Assembly (NCBI GenBank): GCA_963669265.1
Contig: OY769916.1
Location: 3,410,001 to 3,474,000 of the forward strand
Direction of reading: 5' to 3'
From: SZUA-547 sp963669265
Lineage (GTDB): Bacteria; Pseudomonadota; Alphaproteobacteria; Rhodobacterales; Rhodobacteraceae
Length of the DNA stretch: 64,000 nucleotides
This document shows, piece by piece, positions 1-9,500 of this stretch. How positions within the stretch are numbered: the first letter of the stretch is position 1; every line of letters starts with the position of its first letter. The position numbers and the translations under genes were made by a program. The notes under the pieces are model-generated. The model was not told where the DNA came from. It saw only the letters and a program-made list of their open reading frames with translations, and searched no databases.

Positions 1-704
1 TCGCGGAAGACACCATCACTATCCTGACCGCCGACCACGGCGACATGATGGGTGAGCGCGGGATGTGGTACAAGCAGCACTTCTTCGAATGGGCCTGCAA
101 AGTCCCGTTCGTCATGCACTGCCCGGCCAAGTTCAATCCAGGCCGGGTGACGCAGAACGCTTCCCTGATCGATCTGACGCCTACGGTGCTGGATCTGGCC
201 GCCGGCGGCGCATTCGATGGCTATGTCGGCGATCCGATCGACGGCAAGTCCCTGGTGCCTGGCCTTGAGGGGCGGGCGGAGGATCTGGAGGACGTAATCA
301 TCTCAGAGTTCGCCGCCGACGGCTCCACCGGCCCCAGCCGCATGGTCAAAAAAGGCTCCTGGAAGTACATGTATCTCGAAGGCGTGGATGAGCTACTCTT
401 CAATGTCGACGACGACCCACGCGAAGTAGAGAATCGGATCGACAGCCCGGACTGCACCGAGCTCGCCGCCAATTTGCGGGCGATCGCGCTGGAGAACTGG
501 GACCCTGAAGAGCTGAGAGTCCGGATCCGCAAGGATCAGGAACGGCGCCTGTTGATCCACAATGCGACGGGCGGGGAGCCGACCTGGGTCAACATCGTCC
601 GCACCAACGACAACGAACGGTACATCCGCAACGCCGGGGCGGCAGATACCAAGGCCAAAGCGCGGCTGCCATATGTTCCGCCGGCGCAGCCGGATAAGAT
701 CTAG
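1..704 (+). CDS. betC: Choline-sulfatase, C-terminal part (cut by window start)
   Basis: This is the last 233 or so codons of a sulfatase; the reading frame is open from base 3 and the N-terminal part, with the formylglycine site, lies before the window. Visible is the sulfatase metal-site motif TADHGDMMGERG followed by KQHFFEWACKVPFV, then the C-terminal choline-sulfatase extension rich in charged residues. The family hydrolyses choline-O-sulfate to choline and sulfate in the cytoplasm, feeding glycine betaine synthesis or sulfur supply. A BCCT transporter 3.7 kb downstream fits an osmolyte role, but betA and betB are not in the window and an unrelated secreted protein gene lies between. The assignment to choline-sulfatase rather than another arylsulfatase rests on the C-terminal tail and is fairly sure. 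Confidence 0.85.
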   Translation, partial: AEDTITILTADHGDMMGERGMWYKQHFFEWACKVPFVMHCPAKFNPGRVTQNASLIDLTPTVLDLAAGGAFDGYVGDPIDGKSLVPGLEGRAEDLEDVIISEFAADGSTGPSRMVKKGSWKYMYLEGVDELLFNVDDDPREVENRIDSPDCTELAANLRAIALENWDPEELRVRIRKDQERRLLIHNATGGEPTWVNIVRTNDNERYIRNAGAADTKAKARLPYVPPAQPDKI

Positions 705-1067
705 GCGGTCAGGCCGTCTTGTCTTGCAATTGACGTCACGGACGAGCCAACCACATAGGTTGGCTCGTCAGTTGTGTATGTTGAAATACATTCCGGAGAT
801 GTCAGGTGCATTCAGGGACCAAAAAGCTCCAATTGAGAGCAAGCTTGGTCTCTGTGTCGAAACAATCGCCTACGCTTTGAACCGGCTCTGCGCCACCAAG
901 CAGAGTTCATCTCAATGAAAGGATGGCGCATATGATTTGGGGCGCAGGGGGCTAATGGTCGCCAATTCGCGACCGAGGCCCAGTGAGATGTCGCAATTGG
1001 CAATCACGTTGGGCGAGCCGTTGGTCCGATGGATCACCAATCCGCGTCCCCCTCCAACAGGACCCCG
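705..1067. other. Convergent intergenic region
   Basis: Apart from the hairpin at 741-769 I see no gene here. Short open frames exist on both strands but none has a credible ribosome binding site or a protein-like composition. Confidence 0.5.
741..769 (+). terminator. Hairpin after betC
   Basis: A perfect 12-bp stem (GACGAGCCAACC with its complement) closes a 5-base loop 37 bases after the betC stop. No strong T-run follows, so it is a likely but not textbook intrinsic terminator. It could also serve the convergent gene on the other strand. Confidence 0.6.
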
Positions 1068-3797
1068 TCACGCGATTGGGCCCACTTCGGCGAACCCATC
1101 TTCCCGCTCAGCTGCGATAAGGTTTGTGCTGTTCAGATCAGCGGCGCTGACGCCGAGCAACGTTATGGAACTGTCCGGCGCGTAGTCGATCCTCACACCC
1201 TCGGCGGTGTCCGTCAGGCTTGCGAAAAGATCCGGGGCCGGATCGCCAATTTCGTATTCGACATAAACGTAGTCCAAGAATGGATCAAAATCGTGGATGG
1301 TATCGTGGCCATCGCCCACCGCGCCGCCGGCTCGGAGCGCGAACAAGGCGCCGTCTGCCCCGTCGCCCAGCCAAATCTGATCATCGCCAACCCAACCTGC
1401 AACAAGGTCATCGCCCGCGCCTGCGTCGATAAAATCGTCGCCCTCCGCGCTATAGATCAAGTCGCCTCCGCCTCCGCCGAGAACCGTGTCGTCGCCAGCG
1501 CCCGCGCCAATGAAATCCGCTCCCTCGCCGCCGTCTATGGTCACGGCGTTCTGTGCACTGGTGAGGTCGAGAAGATCGTCGAAACTCGTTCCAATGAGCC
1601 CTTCGATCCCTTCAAGCACATCGCCTTCGCTGCTGATGACAGAGGGTGGCGAACTGCTGAAGTCATCATGATAGACTTCTACGAAGGACGTTTTCGCCGA
1701 GAAATCCACGGTGTCGAATCCGGCTCCGCCATCGAGGAGATCTCCGCCGGCAGACCAGATCAACAGGTCGTCGCCGCCGAGCGCGCGGATTACGTCGGAA
1801 TCCGCGGTCCCGGTTAGAATGTCGGCGCCCTCAGTTCCATAGATGGTCTGATCGGCCACCGTGACCGTGCCGAAGAAAACCGTGTTGTCAGTCTCGTCGC
1901 TTTCGCCGACGGCGTTCTCAGCATCCGCCCGGATGGCGATGTAATACTCGTCGGGCGCAACGCCCTCTGGGGCTGCAAAGCTCAGACTCTGGAGCGTCGA
2001 GTCCCCACCCGCCAGCGCGACCGCGGCCACCTGACCGAGCAGCACGTCGCCCGCGCCAAGGCTTTGATCCGAAGACAAATAAACGGAGCTTGTGCTGGCC
2101 GCAGCAATTGCGCCTCCGACATTGTCCAAGCTCCAGGAGACTGTGATCAGATGGCCAGAATCCCATTCCAGATCATCCACGACAGCGCCGCTGACCACGA
2201 GATTGGGCGGCTCCACAATCGTCACCTGGCCGAGCGAAATGATGTTGTCGCCTTCATCGCTCTCGCTGACGACGTCGTTTGCGTCGACCGCCGCGATCAC
2301 GTGATACGTCCCCGACGCGACCCCGTCGGGGACAGTGAAACTGGCGTATTGATAACGCGTCTGACCGCCGGAAAGCGCGATCAAGGACTGACTGTCGAGC
2401 AGGAGGTCGCCCGCATCCAGAGTGGCGTCGGCGGAGAGGTAAAGTTCGGTGACGCTGGCCGCCGCAGCCTCGTTGCCGGTGTTTTCGACGCGCCAGTTGA
2501 CGAAAGGCGTGTCGCCCGCGACCCATTCAGCGGCGCCGAGCGTCATCTGGTCGATCTGCAGGTTCGGCGGATCCGGCGGCAGAACGGTGAAGCTGCTGAT
2601 GGTGGTGGCGTTATTTGCCTCGTCGCGCTCGGCGATCTGCCCGGCATCGTCTGTCTGGGCCAGCAGATAATAGTCGCCGGGCTCGAACAATCCGACAACT
2701 GCTCTGTTGGCGATGAACTCCTGACTTTCGCCTGCGGCGAGCGATCCCGACCAGTTCGTCAGAACGTAATCTGACGCGTCGATGATCTCGTCTTCAGACA
2801 CATAGACCCGATTCAGGAACACCCCCGTGGCGGCGTCGCCCTGATTGGTCACTGTGTACCGGATTTGGTAGGAATCGCCGTCCGCCCAAGACGTGTCCGT
2901 CAGTTGCGAGTCGGTGATGACGAGATCCGGCGCCGGCGTATAGAGCACGGAAACGCCAATCGGCGCTGTCACGTTGTTGGCCTCATCGGTTTCGGCGGCC
3001 ACGCCGTCGACGTCGGCAATCGCCGCCAAATAGTAGTCGCCAGGGGTCAGGTCGAAACCTACCGTAAAAGCGCCGCTTCCACCGCCGCTGGCGCCGGGGA
3101 TTAAGGCGCCCGTGGCCGGGTCCAGCGCCAGTTGCATGTCGTCGGTCGTGACCTCGGCGTCGGTCGAAAGATAAATCCCGGAGGCGCCGCCATCGACAAT
3201 CAGATCGCCGAGATTTGAGACCACCCAGGAAAAGTCGATCACGTCACCGGCCGACCACGTGGTCGCGCTCAGGGTCAGATTCGACGCTTCCAGGTCTGCG
3301 CCGCGGTAAAGGCTGGCGAGACTGAGCGTCTGGTCCTCGAAGGCGAACATCTCGACATTCGAATAGAAGTCGGTTTCGCCGGTTGCGGTGTTGATCACGC
3401 GCACAGTCGCAGCGTCCACCTGCTCAAAGCGGAACGCGTCATAGGCGCCGGAGATCAACGCGGTGTCTTCGCCGCCGCCGCCGTCGATGATGTCGTCCCC
3501 ACCTCCGCCGTCGATCGTATTGGCGTTCCCATCGCCGGTGAGCGTGTCGGCGAATCCCGAGCCGGTCACATTCTCGATTCTGGAATAGCTGTCGCCCTCG
3601 GCGTATCCGCCCGCGCCCGACCCGGCGGCGAGGTTGACCACCACGCCGGCGCTCGAATTCACATAACTGACCGTATCGATCCCGCCTCTGCCGTCTATGA
3701 TTTCGGCGTCCGCAGTGCCAAAGAGTATATCGTCGTTCTTGGAGCCGCGGATGGTGTTCCCGCCGCCGCCACCGCCGCCTTTTCCGCCTCTGGGCAT
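1068..3797 (-). CDS. Secreted CARDB-domain protein with RTX calcium-binding repeats
   Basis: A 909-residue acidic protein. A glycine-rich N-terminus (residues 1-15) leads to a first RTX block (about 20-125) with GGxGxD-type nonapeptides, then four tandem CARDB/APHP-like Ig-fold domains (about 160-630; each ends in a motif like SDEGDN or DEANN), then a second RTX block (about 640-850). There is no Sec signal peptide, and this architecture is typical of type I secretion substrates that fold on calcium outside the cell; the role is likely adhesion or matrix. The start at 3797 is chosen over an upstream TTG (3821) because GGAGG lies 5 bases before the ATG. No exporter adjoins it; the exporter at 16.9-20.2 kb may serve it. 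The precise function is unknown. Confidence 0.85.
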   Translation of the reverse strand: MPRGGKGGGGGGGNTIRGSKNDDILFGTADAEIIDGRGGIDTVSYVNSSAGVVVNLAAGSGAGGYAEGDSYSRIENVTGSGFADTLTGDGNANTIDGGGGDDIIDGGGGEDTALISGAYDAFRFEQVDAATVRVINTATGETDFYSNVEMFAFEDQTLSLASLYRGADLEASNLTLSATTWSAGDVIDFSWVVSNLGDLIVDGGASGIYLSTDAEVTTDDMQLALDPATGALIPGASGGGSGAFTVGFDLTPGDYYLAAIADVDGVAAETDEANNVTAPIGVSVLYTPAPDLVITDSQLTDTSWADGDSYQIRYTVTNQGDAATGVFLNRVYVSEDEIIDASDYVLTNWSGSLAAGESQEFIANRAVVGLFEPGDYYLLAQTDDAGQIAERDEANNATTISSFTVLPPDPPNLQIDQMTLGAAEWVAGDTPFVNWRVENTGNEAAAASVTELYLSADATLDAGDLLLDSQSLIALSGGQTRYQYASFTVPDGVASGTYHVIAAVDANDVVSESDEGDNIISLGQVTIVEPPNLVVSGAVVDDLEWDSGHLITVSWSLDNVGGAIAAASTSSVYLSSDQSLGAGDVLLGQVAAVALAGGDSTLQSLSFAAPEGVAPDEYYIAIRADAENAVGESDETDNTVFFGTVTVADQTIYGTEGADILTGTADSDVIRALGGDDLLIWSAGGDLLDGGAGFDTVDFSAKTSFVEVYHDDFSSSPPSVISSEGDVLEGIEGLIGTSFDDLLDLTSAQNAVTIDGGEGADFIGAGAGDDTVLGGGGGDLIYSAEGDDFIDAGAGDDLVAGWVGDDQIWLGDGADGALFALRAGGAVGDGHDTIHDFDPFLDYVYVEYEIGDPAPDLFASLTDTAEGVRIDYAPDSSITLLGVSAADLNSTNLIAAEREDGFAEVGPIA

Positions 3798-4434
3798 CTC
3801 AGCCTCCAATTTCTTCAACAAATGTATGTACAGCCAATTGGCGGAACCAAACCGCCGTGATCAACCCTAAATGTTTCTGTTTATGCGAGAAATCGTGGAC
3901 ATATACTCACTTCTATATAGCTGGCGGTCGAAGGTCAGGACGCCGGCGGCCCAGCAAGTTCAGCGCCCATTAAAGGTCGTCGACAGAGTGCTCCTGGTCG
4001 GCGCCTGCAGCGCTCTTTTTGGGCAAGGAGCGAAAAGCTGCTCAACGCACACCGAATGACGTTTCGTCTCAAATCGTTCAGGCTGAAGCTCGAAAACATC
4101 TGATCGCTGCATCGCTCTGGATAGGAAGCCAAAGGTTGCATTTGCTATGATAAAGGGAGGTTAAGTTGTAAATGCGGATTGTTTTTTGCAGGTAATTCAG
4201 GCGGCGTGTTAGGAAAAAAATGGATCAAATAAGTCTGTGCGTTATAAAGATATGAGTATGTTGGAGATGAAGCTCTCGTAAGATGTGCTGTTATTTGATC
4301 GAAGGATCAGTTTTTAGCCCGCTGATACGAGCGCAACTCCCAAGCGCCACACGCAGTAAAGAGCGCGACTAAAGCACGCTTAACGACTGAAAATACAAAC
4401 AGGTTCAGCTACGTGGCTGAATATTGGAGGGATC
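3798..4434. other. Long divergent intergenic region
   Basis: About 640 bases between the divergent RTX protein and BCCT transporter genes. It is more AT-rich than its surroundings around 4140-4290. It must hold both promoters, but I could not single out convincing boxes and see no gene or tRNA. Confidence 0.5.
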
Positions 4435-6066
4435 ATGACAGACCAAGCAGGCGACGCCATTCCAACTCCAGATGGACCGGCGGAGCTGATCGAGACCGAT
4501 TACGAAATCGGTCAGGACAACATCACACCGCAACTCGGTCCATTCGGGCTGGATATCCACAACCCGGTCTTCATGATCTCGGGCCTCTCGATCGTGGGCT
4601 TCGTCATTATGACATTGGCCTTCCAGAACGAGGTCGGTCCGCTGTTCAGTTCGCTGAGAGGCTGGCTGACAAATACGTTCGACTGGTTCTTCCTGCTGTC
4701 GGGCAATATCTTCGTCATCGTGTGTCTGGTGCTGATTGTCTCGCCCTATGGCAAGGTGCGCATCGGCGGGCGCGACGCGACGCCGGACTATTCCTACACG
4801 GGATGGTTTGCGATGTTATTTGCGGCCGGCATGGGCATCGGCCTGATGTTCTATGGCGTGTCAGAGCCGATCTCGCACTACAGTTCGTCGTTCGGGGGAA
4901 CATCCGTCGAGAACGGCGTGCGCACGGACTGGGCGCCGCTGGGAGCCGCGGCGGATGACCAGGCTGAAGCGCAACGTCTCGGCATGGCGGCGACGATCTT
5001 CCATTGGGGGCTGCACCCCTGGGCGATCTATGCGGTCGTGGCCCTTTCGCTGGCGATCTTCACGTACAACAAGGGTTTGCCGCTGACTATCCGCTCCGCT
5101 TTCTACCCGATCTTCGGTGATCGCGTCTGGGGCTGGTGGGGTCATGTGATCGATACGCTTGCGGTGTTCGCGACGCTGTTCGGTCTGGCGACGTCGTTGG
5201 GGATCGGCGCATCGCAGGCCAATGCGGGGCTGGAGTTCCTGTTCGGATTCCCGGTTTCGAACACGTCCAAGGTCATACTGATCCTCGCCATCACCGGCGT
5301 CGCGCTTCTCTCGGTGCTCGCCGGACTCGACGCGGGCGTTAAGCGACTCTCTGAGATCAACATGGTCTTGGCGGCGTTGTTGTTGCTGTTCGTAATTTTT
5401 GTCGGCCCGACCGTGGAGATCATCGGCGGGTTCTTCTCCAATCTGGGCGCCTACGCGCAGTACCTGCCAGCGCTCTCTATGCCGTTCGGTCGCGAGGACG
5501 CGAATTTCAGCCAGGGCTGGACCTCCTTCTACTGGGCGTGGTGGATCTCCTGGTCACCCTTCGTCGGCATGTTCATCGCGCGCGTCAGCCGTGGCCGCAC
5601 CGTGCGGGAGTTCGTGATCTGCGTGCTGATCATCCCGTCGATGGTGTCGGTGCTGTGGATGACCGCCTTTGGCGGCACTGCGATCAGCCAGGTGGTGAAC
5701 GACAACTACACTGCGGTTCAGGACGCCGCGCTGGAGTTGAAGCTGTTCCAGATGCTCGCAGGATTGCCGATGACGCAGATCACGTCCTTCATCGGGATCA
5801 TGCTGGTGATCGTGTTCTTCGTCACATCGTCGGACTCAGGGTCGCTGGTGATTGACACGATCACGGCGGGCGGCAAGGTCAACGCGCCGGTCTCGCAGCG
5901 CGTGTTCTGGGCTACGTTCGAGGGGTTGGTCGCGATCGCGCTTCTCTTGGGAGGCGGTCTGGCCGCGCTGCAGGCGATGGCGGTCTCGACCGGTTTCCCG
6001 TTCACGATCGTGTTGCTGCTGGCGTGCTATTCGATCTTCAAAGGGCTCGCGAGCGAACCACGATAA
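4435..6066 (+). CDS. BCCT-family betaine/choline/carnitine transporter
   Basis: A 543-residue inner-membrane protein with about 12 hydrophobic segments. Family signatures are clear: GMGIGLMFYGVSEP near residue 135, whose glycine-rich stretch matches the sodium-linked members such as BetP, and the WTSFYWAWWISWSPFVG segment near residue 362 with the aromatic substrate cage, followed by FIARVSRGRTVREF. It should import glycine betaine, choline or a related quaternary amine using a sodium or proton gradient. The ATG is preceded by GGAGGG at 6 bases. The long regulatory C-terminal tail of some family members is missing, as the protein ends soon after the last membrane segment. Linkage to betC suggests uptake of choline or betaine; the exact substrate cannot be told from sequence. 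Confidence 0.92.
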   Translation: MTDQAGDAIPTPDGPAELIETDYEIGQDNITPQLGPFGLDIHNPVFMISGLSIVGFVIMTLAFQNEVGPLFSSLRGWLTNTFDWFFLLSGNIFVIVCLVLIVSPYGKVRIGGRDATPDYSYTGWFAMLFAAGMGIGLMFYGVSEPISHYSSSFGGTSVENGVRTDWAPLGAAADDQAEAQRLGMAATIFHWGLHPWAIYAVVALSLAIFTYNKGLPLTIRSAFYPIFGDRVWGWWGHVIDTLAVFATLFGLATSLGIGASQANAGLEFLFGFPVSNTSKVILILAITGVALLSVLAGLDAGVKRLSEINMVLAALLLLFVIFVGPTVEIIGGFFSNLGAYAQYLPALSMPFGREDANFSQGWTSFYWAWWISWSPFVGMFIARVSRGRTVREFVICVLIIPSMVSVLWMTAFGGTAISQVVNDNYTAVQDAALELKLFQMLAGLPMTQITSFIGIMLVIVFFVTSSDSGSLVIDTITAGGKVNAPVSQRVFWATFEGLVAIALLLGGGLAALQAMAVSTGFPFTIVLLLACYSIFKGLASEPR

Positions 6067-6073
6067 GCGACAA

Positions 6074-6105
6074 TTGCGGAGGCGCAGTGATTTGCGCCTC
6101 CGCAA
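6074..6105 (+). terminator. Terminator-like hairpin after the BCCT gene
   Basis: A perfect 13-bp stem (TTGCGGAGGCGCA and its complement) with a 6-base loop starts 7 bases after the stop codon. It lacks a following T-run, so it could be Rho-assisted or work in either direction. Confidence 0.65.
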
Positions 6106-6686
6106 CCAAGCCGGGTTGTGACCGGCGCCGGTTTCGCGTCCAGCTTTTCTCTGGCATGCATGTGAAACTATGCATCACCGATGTAGGGTAAGATGCCCCG
6201 CGAAGTAAGGACGACGGAGGGCTCTCGCGAGTCCAGATTGGCGCTGGCCCTAAGGTGGATTTACTCTGATGAGAGTCATGCCTGCCAGTACTCTCCATCA
6301 ACAGTTTTCCAGCCGTTACTCACGCGCCCATTGGAGTGATGACTCTTCCGCCAGGAAACTCAGGAGCGCACTCTTGTCGCTGCACTTGCTGAGTGGCGGC
6401 CGCAGAGTCCTATGCTATTTTTGGCGAGATAGAGAGGAGATTACGCTTGATAGACACTTGCGCAACGGGCGATAGTTTCATGACTCCGCGCCATGTCGGG
6501 GCGATTGATGGACGAACCTAAGCAGTGGGGCTTCATAACCGCGACCCTTGTCTGACGATGGGCACACGTCACGGAGTTCGAGAGGTTGGAATGCAGATCA
6601 ATATAGTCGGCATGAAACGCAAAAAATTGTTGATGTGTTCGGAGTATTTCTCTTATGATAAAGATTTTTATATTTATCTTGCGTGA
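6106..6686. other. Intergenic region, border of AT-rich island
   Basis: Nearly 600 bases with no convincing gene. From about 6590 the sequence becomes clearly AT-rich, matching the following Stealth gene, so the island edge probably lies inside this stretch. Confidence 0.5.
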
Positions 6687-7715
6687 TTGAAGGCTGTAAA
6701 ATTGGAAGTAGACTTTGTTATTACTTGGGTTAACGGCGACGACCCAAACCACATTGCCAAGAGGGCACTGTACTCACCCGAAAAGCAGGCGGATATATTT
6801 TCAGGTGAATCCGATGCTCCGTTGAGGTGGCAAGACAACAACGAGGTACTCTATTGCTTGAAGTCAATTGATATTTTTGCGCCATGGGTTAGAAAGATAT
6901 GGATTGTTACAGATGGTCAGACACCAAATTTTGAATCTTTGGGAGGTGTATTGAGGAAAATAGAAATAGTCGATCACAGTCAGATATTTATTGGATATGA
7001 AGATCTTCTCCCTACGTTTAATTCGATATCTATAGAGAATATGCTGTGGAGAATACCGGGCTTATCTGAAAATTTTGTTTACTTTAATGATGACGTTTTT
7101 TTGACCAATCCAACAGTAAAGAAAGATTTTTTCTATAGGGATGGGGTGATATTTAGAGGATCTGCCATGGATTTCACGAGGAATAGGTCTATTTTATATA
7201 ATATTCATAAGATAAATGCTCTCCACAAATTAGATAATTCATTGAATTTTGGATATTCAAACGCACACGTCGCTATTTCTTCGAAAAAATCATGGTTTAA
7301 AAATTATTTTGCTGAAAATGAGAAAGAATTGAGAGGTAACGCTGTGTATAGATTCCGAAATGAAATGCAGTTCTCTCCGTTTGCGCTGGCGACATTTCGA
7401 GGAATATTGGACGGGTTGGTGTATGCTAAGCGAAAGCAAGACTGGAGCGTGTGTCCTGTGGAGCTGTTGAAAAACGGCACAGATGCGCAAATAGATAAGC
7501 GTCTAAAAAAAATATCAAATCAAAATATAATTATGGCGTGCATTAATGATTTTAATTTACTGCGGCGAAGAGGGTGGGACATAGAGGAATATTTTTCAAA
7601 TAAAATTTTACGAAAATCACGCTGGGCCGGTAGGAGAAGGGCCGTGAATAGGCTTCGCCGCAAACGCAGGCTGCACGCCCCATCAGGGCCTGATGCAAGG
7701 GTTCATGGGTTGTGA
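6687..7715 (+). CDS. Stealth-family sugar-phosphate phosphotransferase
   Basis: A 342-residue protein with the Stealth conserved regions: CR1 at the very N-terminus (DFVITWVNGDDPNH), CR2 (APWVRKIWIVTDGQTPNF, then LPTFNS..IE) and the YFNDDVFL motif in which acidic residues bind metal. The family, which includes the human GNPTAB catalytic subunit, transfers hexose-1-phosphate from a nucleotide sugar to build phosphodiester-linked capsule or cell-surface glycans. The gene is much more AT-rich than its surroundings, so it was probably acquired by transfer. No ATG is available upstream of CR1: TTG at 6687 follows directly after an in-frame TGA, and TTG at 6702 has AAGG 8 bases before it and may be the true start. 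The last 30 or so residues, from about 7620, switch to GC-rich, arginine-rich sequence and may be a junction with foreign DNA next to the IS element. Confidence 0.85.
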   Translation: MKAVKLEVDFVITWVNGDDPNHIAKRALYSPEKQADIFSGESDAPLRWQDNNEVLYCLKSIDIFAPWVRKIWIVTDGQTPNFESLGGVLRKIEIVDHSQIFIGYEDLLPTFNSISIENMLWRIPGLSENFVYFNDDVFLTNPTVKKDFFYRDGVIFRGSAMDFTRNRSILYNIHKINALHKLDNSLNFGYSNAHVAISSKKSWFKNYFAENEKELRGNAVYRFRNEMQFSPFALATFRGILDGLVYAKRKQDWSVCPVELLKNGTDAQIDKRLKKISNQNIIMACINDFNLLRRRGWDIEEYFSNKILRKSRWAGRRRAVNRLRRKRRLHAPSGPDARVHGL

Positions 7716-7771
7716 GCATCTCCCACTGAATTGGTCCACCTTTATGTTTGGGAATCAGACGACAGAGAATA

Positions 7772-8047
7772 TTGAAAAGGCGGCATAAGCCAGAAGAGAT
7801 CGCTCTGTGACTACGGCAGGTTGAAGTGCTTGTCGGGCAAGGCATGGCGCGGGTGGATGCGATCCGCGAGATGCGCATTGCTGAGCAAACCTACTACCGA
7901 TGGCGCAAGCAGTATGGCGGGATGGGAACAGACCAATTGAAGGAACTCAAACGGCTTCAGAAGGAGAACGAACAGATAAGGAAGGCGGTGTCCGACCTCA
8001 CGCTGCACAAGCTGATCCTGACGGAAGCCGCACGGGGAAACTACTAA
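7772..8047 (+). pseudogene. IS3-family OrfA, interrupted
   Basis: From a TTG at 7772 the frame reads a typical OrfA start (KRRHKPEEI), but an in-frame TGA at 7808-7810 cuts it. The rest carries the helix-turn-helix region (EQTYYRWRKQYGG) and the leucine-zipper part ending in KLILTEAARGNY. In intact relatives OrfA binds the inverted repeats and is fused to OrfB by a -1 frameshift. Here the nonsense codon should abolish full-length OrfA unless translation restarts at GTG 7826. Confidence 0.8.
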
Positions 8048-8930
8048 GCCCTGCCCGCCGTCGCGCCTGCATTGATCATGTTCGCGGCCGGATCAAGGCG
8101 TCGGAGCGCCGTGTCTGCCGCGTTCTTGGCCAGCATCGTTCGACCCAGAGGCGCCAGCCACAAGGCCGGGCCGACGAAGAGCGCCTGTTCGCGGACATGA
8201 TCGAACTGGCGCGCCAGTATGGCCGCTACGGCTATCGCCGGATCGCAGCTCTGCTGCGAGACTCGGGCTGGCTGGTGAACGACAAGCGCGTCGAGCGCCT
8301 GTGGCGACGGGAGGGGCTGAAAGTGCCTGCAAGGCAACCAAAGAAGGGGCGGCTCTGGCTGAATGACGGATCATGTGTCCGGCTGCGGCCGGAGCATCGC
8401 AATCACGTCTGGTCCTATGACTTCGTCCATTGCCGGACCGATGATGGTCGGGCGTTCCGGACGCTAAACACCGAGGCCTTGTCCGCCATTGGTCCGAGGA
8501 CAATGGTCGAGTGACGAGCTCAACAAGGAGTATCTGACCATCAGGGCGGATCGCAAGCTGAACTCGACAGACATGATCGACGCGCCCACGAACCTCATCA
8601 TCCAGCGCGGGCCACCGGCTACGCGCTCTCTGACAATGGTCCTGAGTTCGTCGCCAAGGACGTCCGGGCCTGGATCGGGCGGTTCGCCCGAAGACAGCTT
8701 TCATCGAGCCGGGAAGACCATGGGAGAACGGCTATGTCGAGATTTTCGAGGCACGGTTCCGGGATGAGCTTCCGAACCGAGAAATCTTCTACAGTCTGCG
8801 CGAGGCCCAAGTCCTGATCGAGCGGTGGAGGCAAGACAACGACACGAAGCGCCAACAACGCGCGCTGGGATATCGGCCACCAGCGTTCGAAAGCTTCGGT
8901 CCAATGGACCGAACAACCGTCATGCACTAA
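8041..8930 (+). pseudogene. IS3-family OrfB DDE transposase, frameshifted
   Basis: The integrase-type transposase can be read only by switching frames. The first part runs to a stop at 8514 and includes ERRVCRVLGQHRSTQR and the first catalytic Asp in HVWSYDFVH. A second frame carries the RKLNSTDMIDAPTN stretch, and the last part returns to the first frame with the second Asp (SDNGPEFVAKDVRAW) and the catalytic Glu (PWENGYVEIFEARFRDEL), ending VMH at 8930. Codons for the conserved VVDEY segment appear deleted near 8465. All three DDE residues survive, but at least two frame breaks make the gene inactive. Confidence 0.85.
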
Positions 8931-8946
8931 CAATCAAACTGGACCA

Positions 8947-9239
8947 GTGAGATCAGGCTGCTCACTGGCGCCAGCAATCTGGCTCGTAGCCCTCGAAGGC
9001 GCGAAGTTCAGTCGCTTCTCGTATTTACGTGCTTCGGATGAGCCCGACGCGTAACGGCGACCTTCCGGGTATCCGGTCGTCGCGCGAGGCGTACTTCGCC
9101 TTGGTCGGTGAAACTCCGTCGCTTTGGCTATTCCAGTAGCCGCTCAACTGTTGGCGATATGTCTTAGCCAGTGGCGTAAATTTTCTAGAACACCCTAAAC
9201 GTTCTTCGACAGTTCCTAACACTAGGAACCCATTGGGTG
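8947..9239. other. Intergenic region after the IS element
   Basis: Nearly 300 bases in which I see no convincing gene or RNA. Confidence 0.4.
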
Positions 9240-9500
9240 CTAAGCGGCGTCCTCTGAAAACGTCGTGCCCAGCGCGACAGCGGCGTAAGCGAGTCGCTGA
9301 TGGAAGAAGGGTTTGATCGGTTCGGTCCGTAGAATCACGATCTTGCCGAACGACTCAAACTTACGAAGCGCCTGCTTCTTAGCCTTGTCGTCCGCATGTA
9401 GTTCACAGTGCGAAAGCACTCTGCTGAATGCGATTTTCACGTCCTCGGACACAGGTTCCTGGTAAATGTTCTTAAAGAGGTGATTGAGGTCGTCTTGCAT
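9240..9500 (-). CDS. Small protein with NepR-like N-terminal motif
   Basis: An 86-residue ORF of ordinary soluble composition with a good ribosome binding site (GGGAG, 6 bases before the ATG), unlike the random frames around it. Residues 8-22 (LFKNIYQEPVSEDVK) resemble the first helix of NepR-type anti-sigma factors, whose pattern is roughly L-Y-x-x-I-L-x-E-P-V-P-E-D-L. The rest of the protein does not match NepR as I remember it, and the adjacent PhyR and EcfG genes of the general stress response are absent. It may be an orphan anti-sigma-like protein or an unrelated hypothetical. The codon use looks less GC-biased than in the neighbouring large gene. Confidence 0.45.
   Translation of the reverse strand: MQDDLNHLFKNIYQEPVSEDVKIAFSRVLSHCELHADDKAKKQALRKFESFGKIVILRTEPIKPFFHQRLAYAAVALGTTFSEDAA

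Larger units (their letters stand above)
7732..8946 (+). mobile_element. Degraded IS3-family insertion sequence
   Basis: About 1.2 kb flanked by short inverted ends (TGGTCCA at 7732-7738 and TGGACCA at 8940-8946). It contains two overlapping transposase frames in the IS3 arrangement, both broken. I could not define clean target-site duplications. It lies just after the Stealth gene. Confidence 0.8.

Noticed and set aside
3798..4434. Possible tRNA or small RNA in the long intergenic region
   Set aside because: No cloverleaf-like arrangement or conserved T-loop sequence could be found by eye; no terminator defines a transcript.
8489..8767. A 92-codon frame in the IS element as an independent gene
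   Set aside because: It is the second segment of the frameshifted OrfB transposase (RKLNSTDMIDAPTN) followed by out-of-frame sequence.
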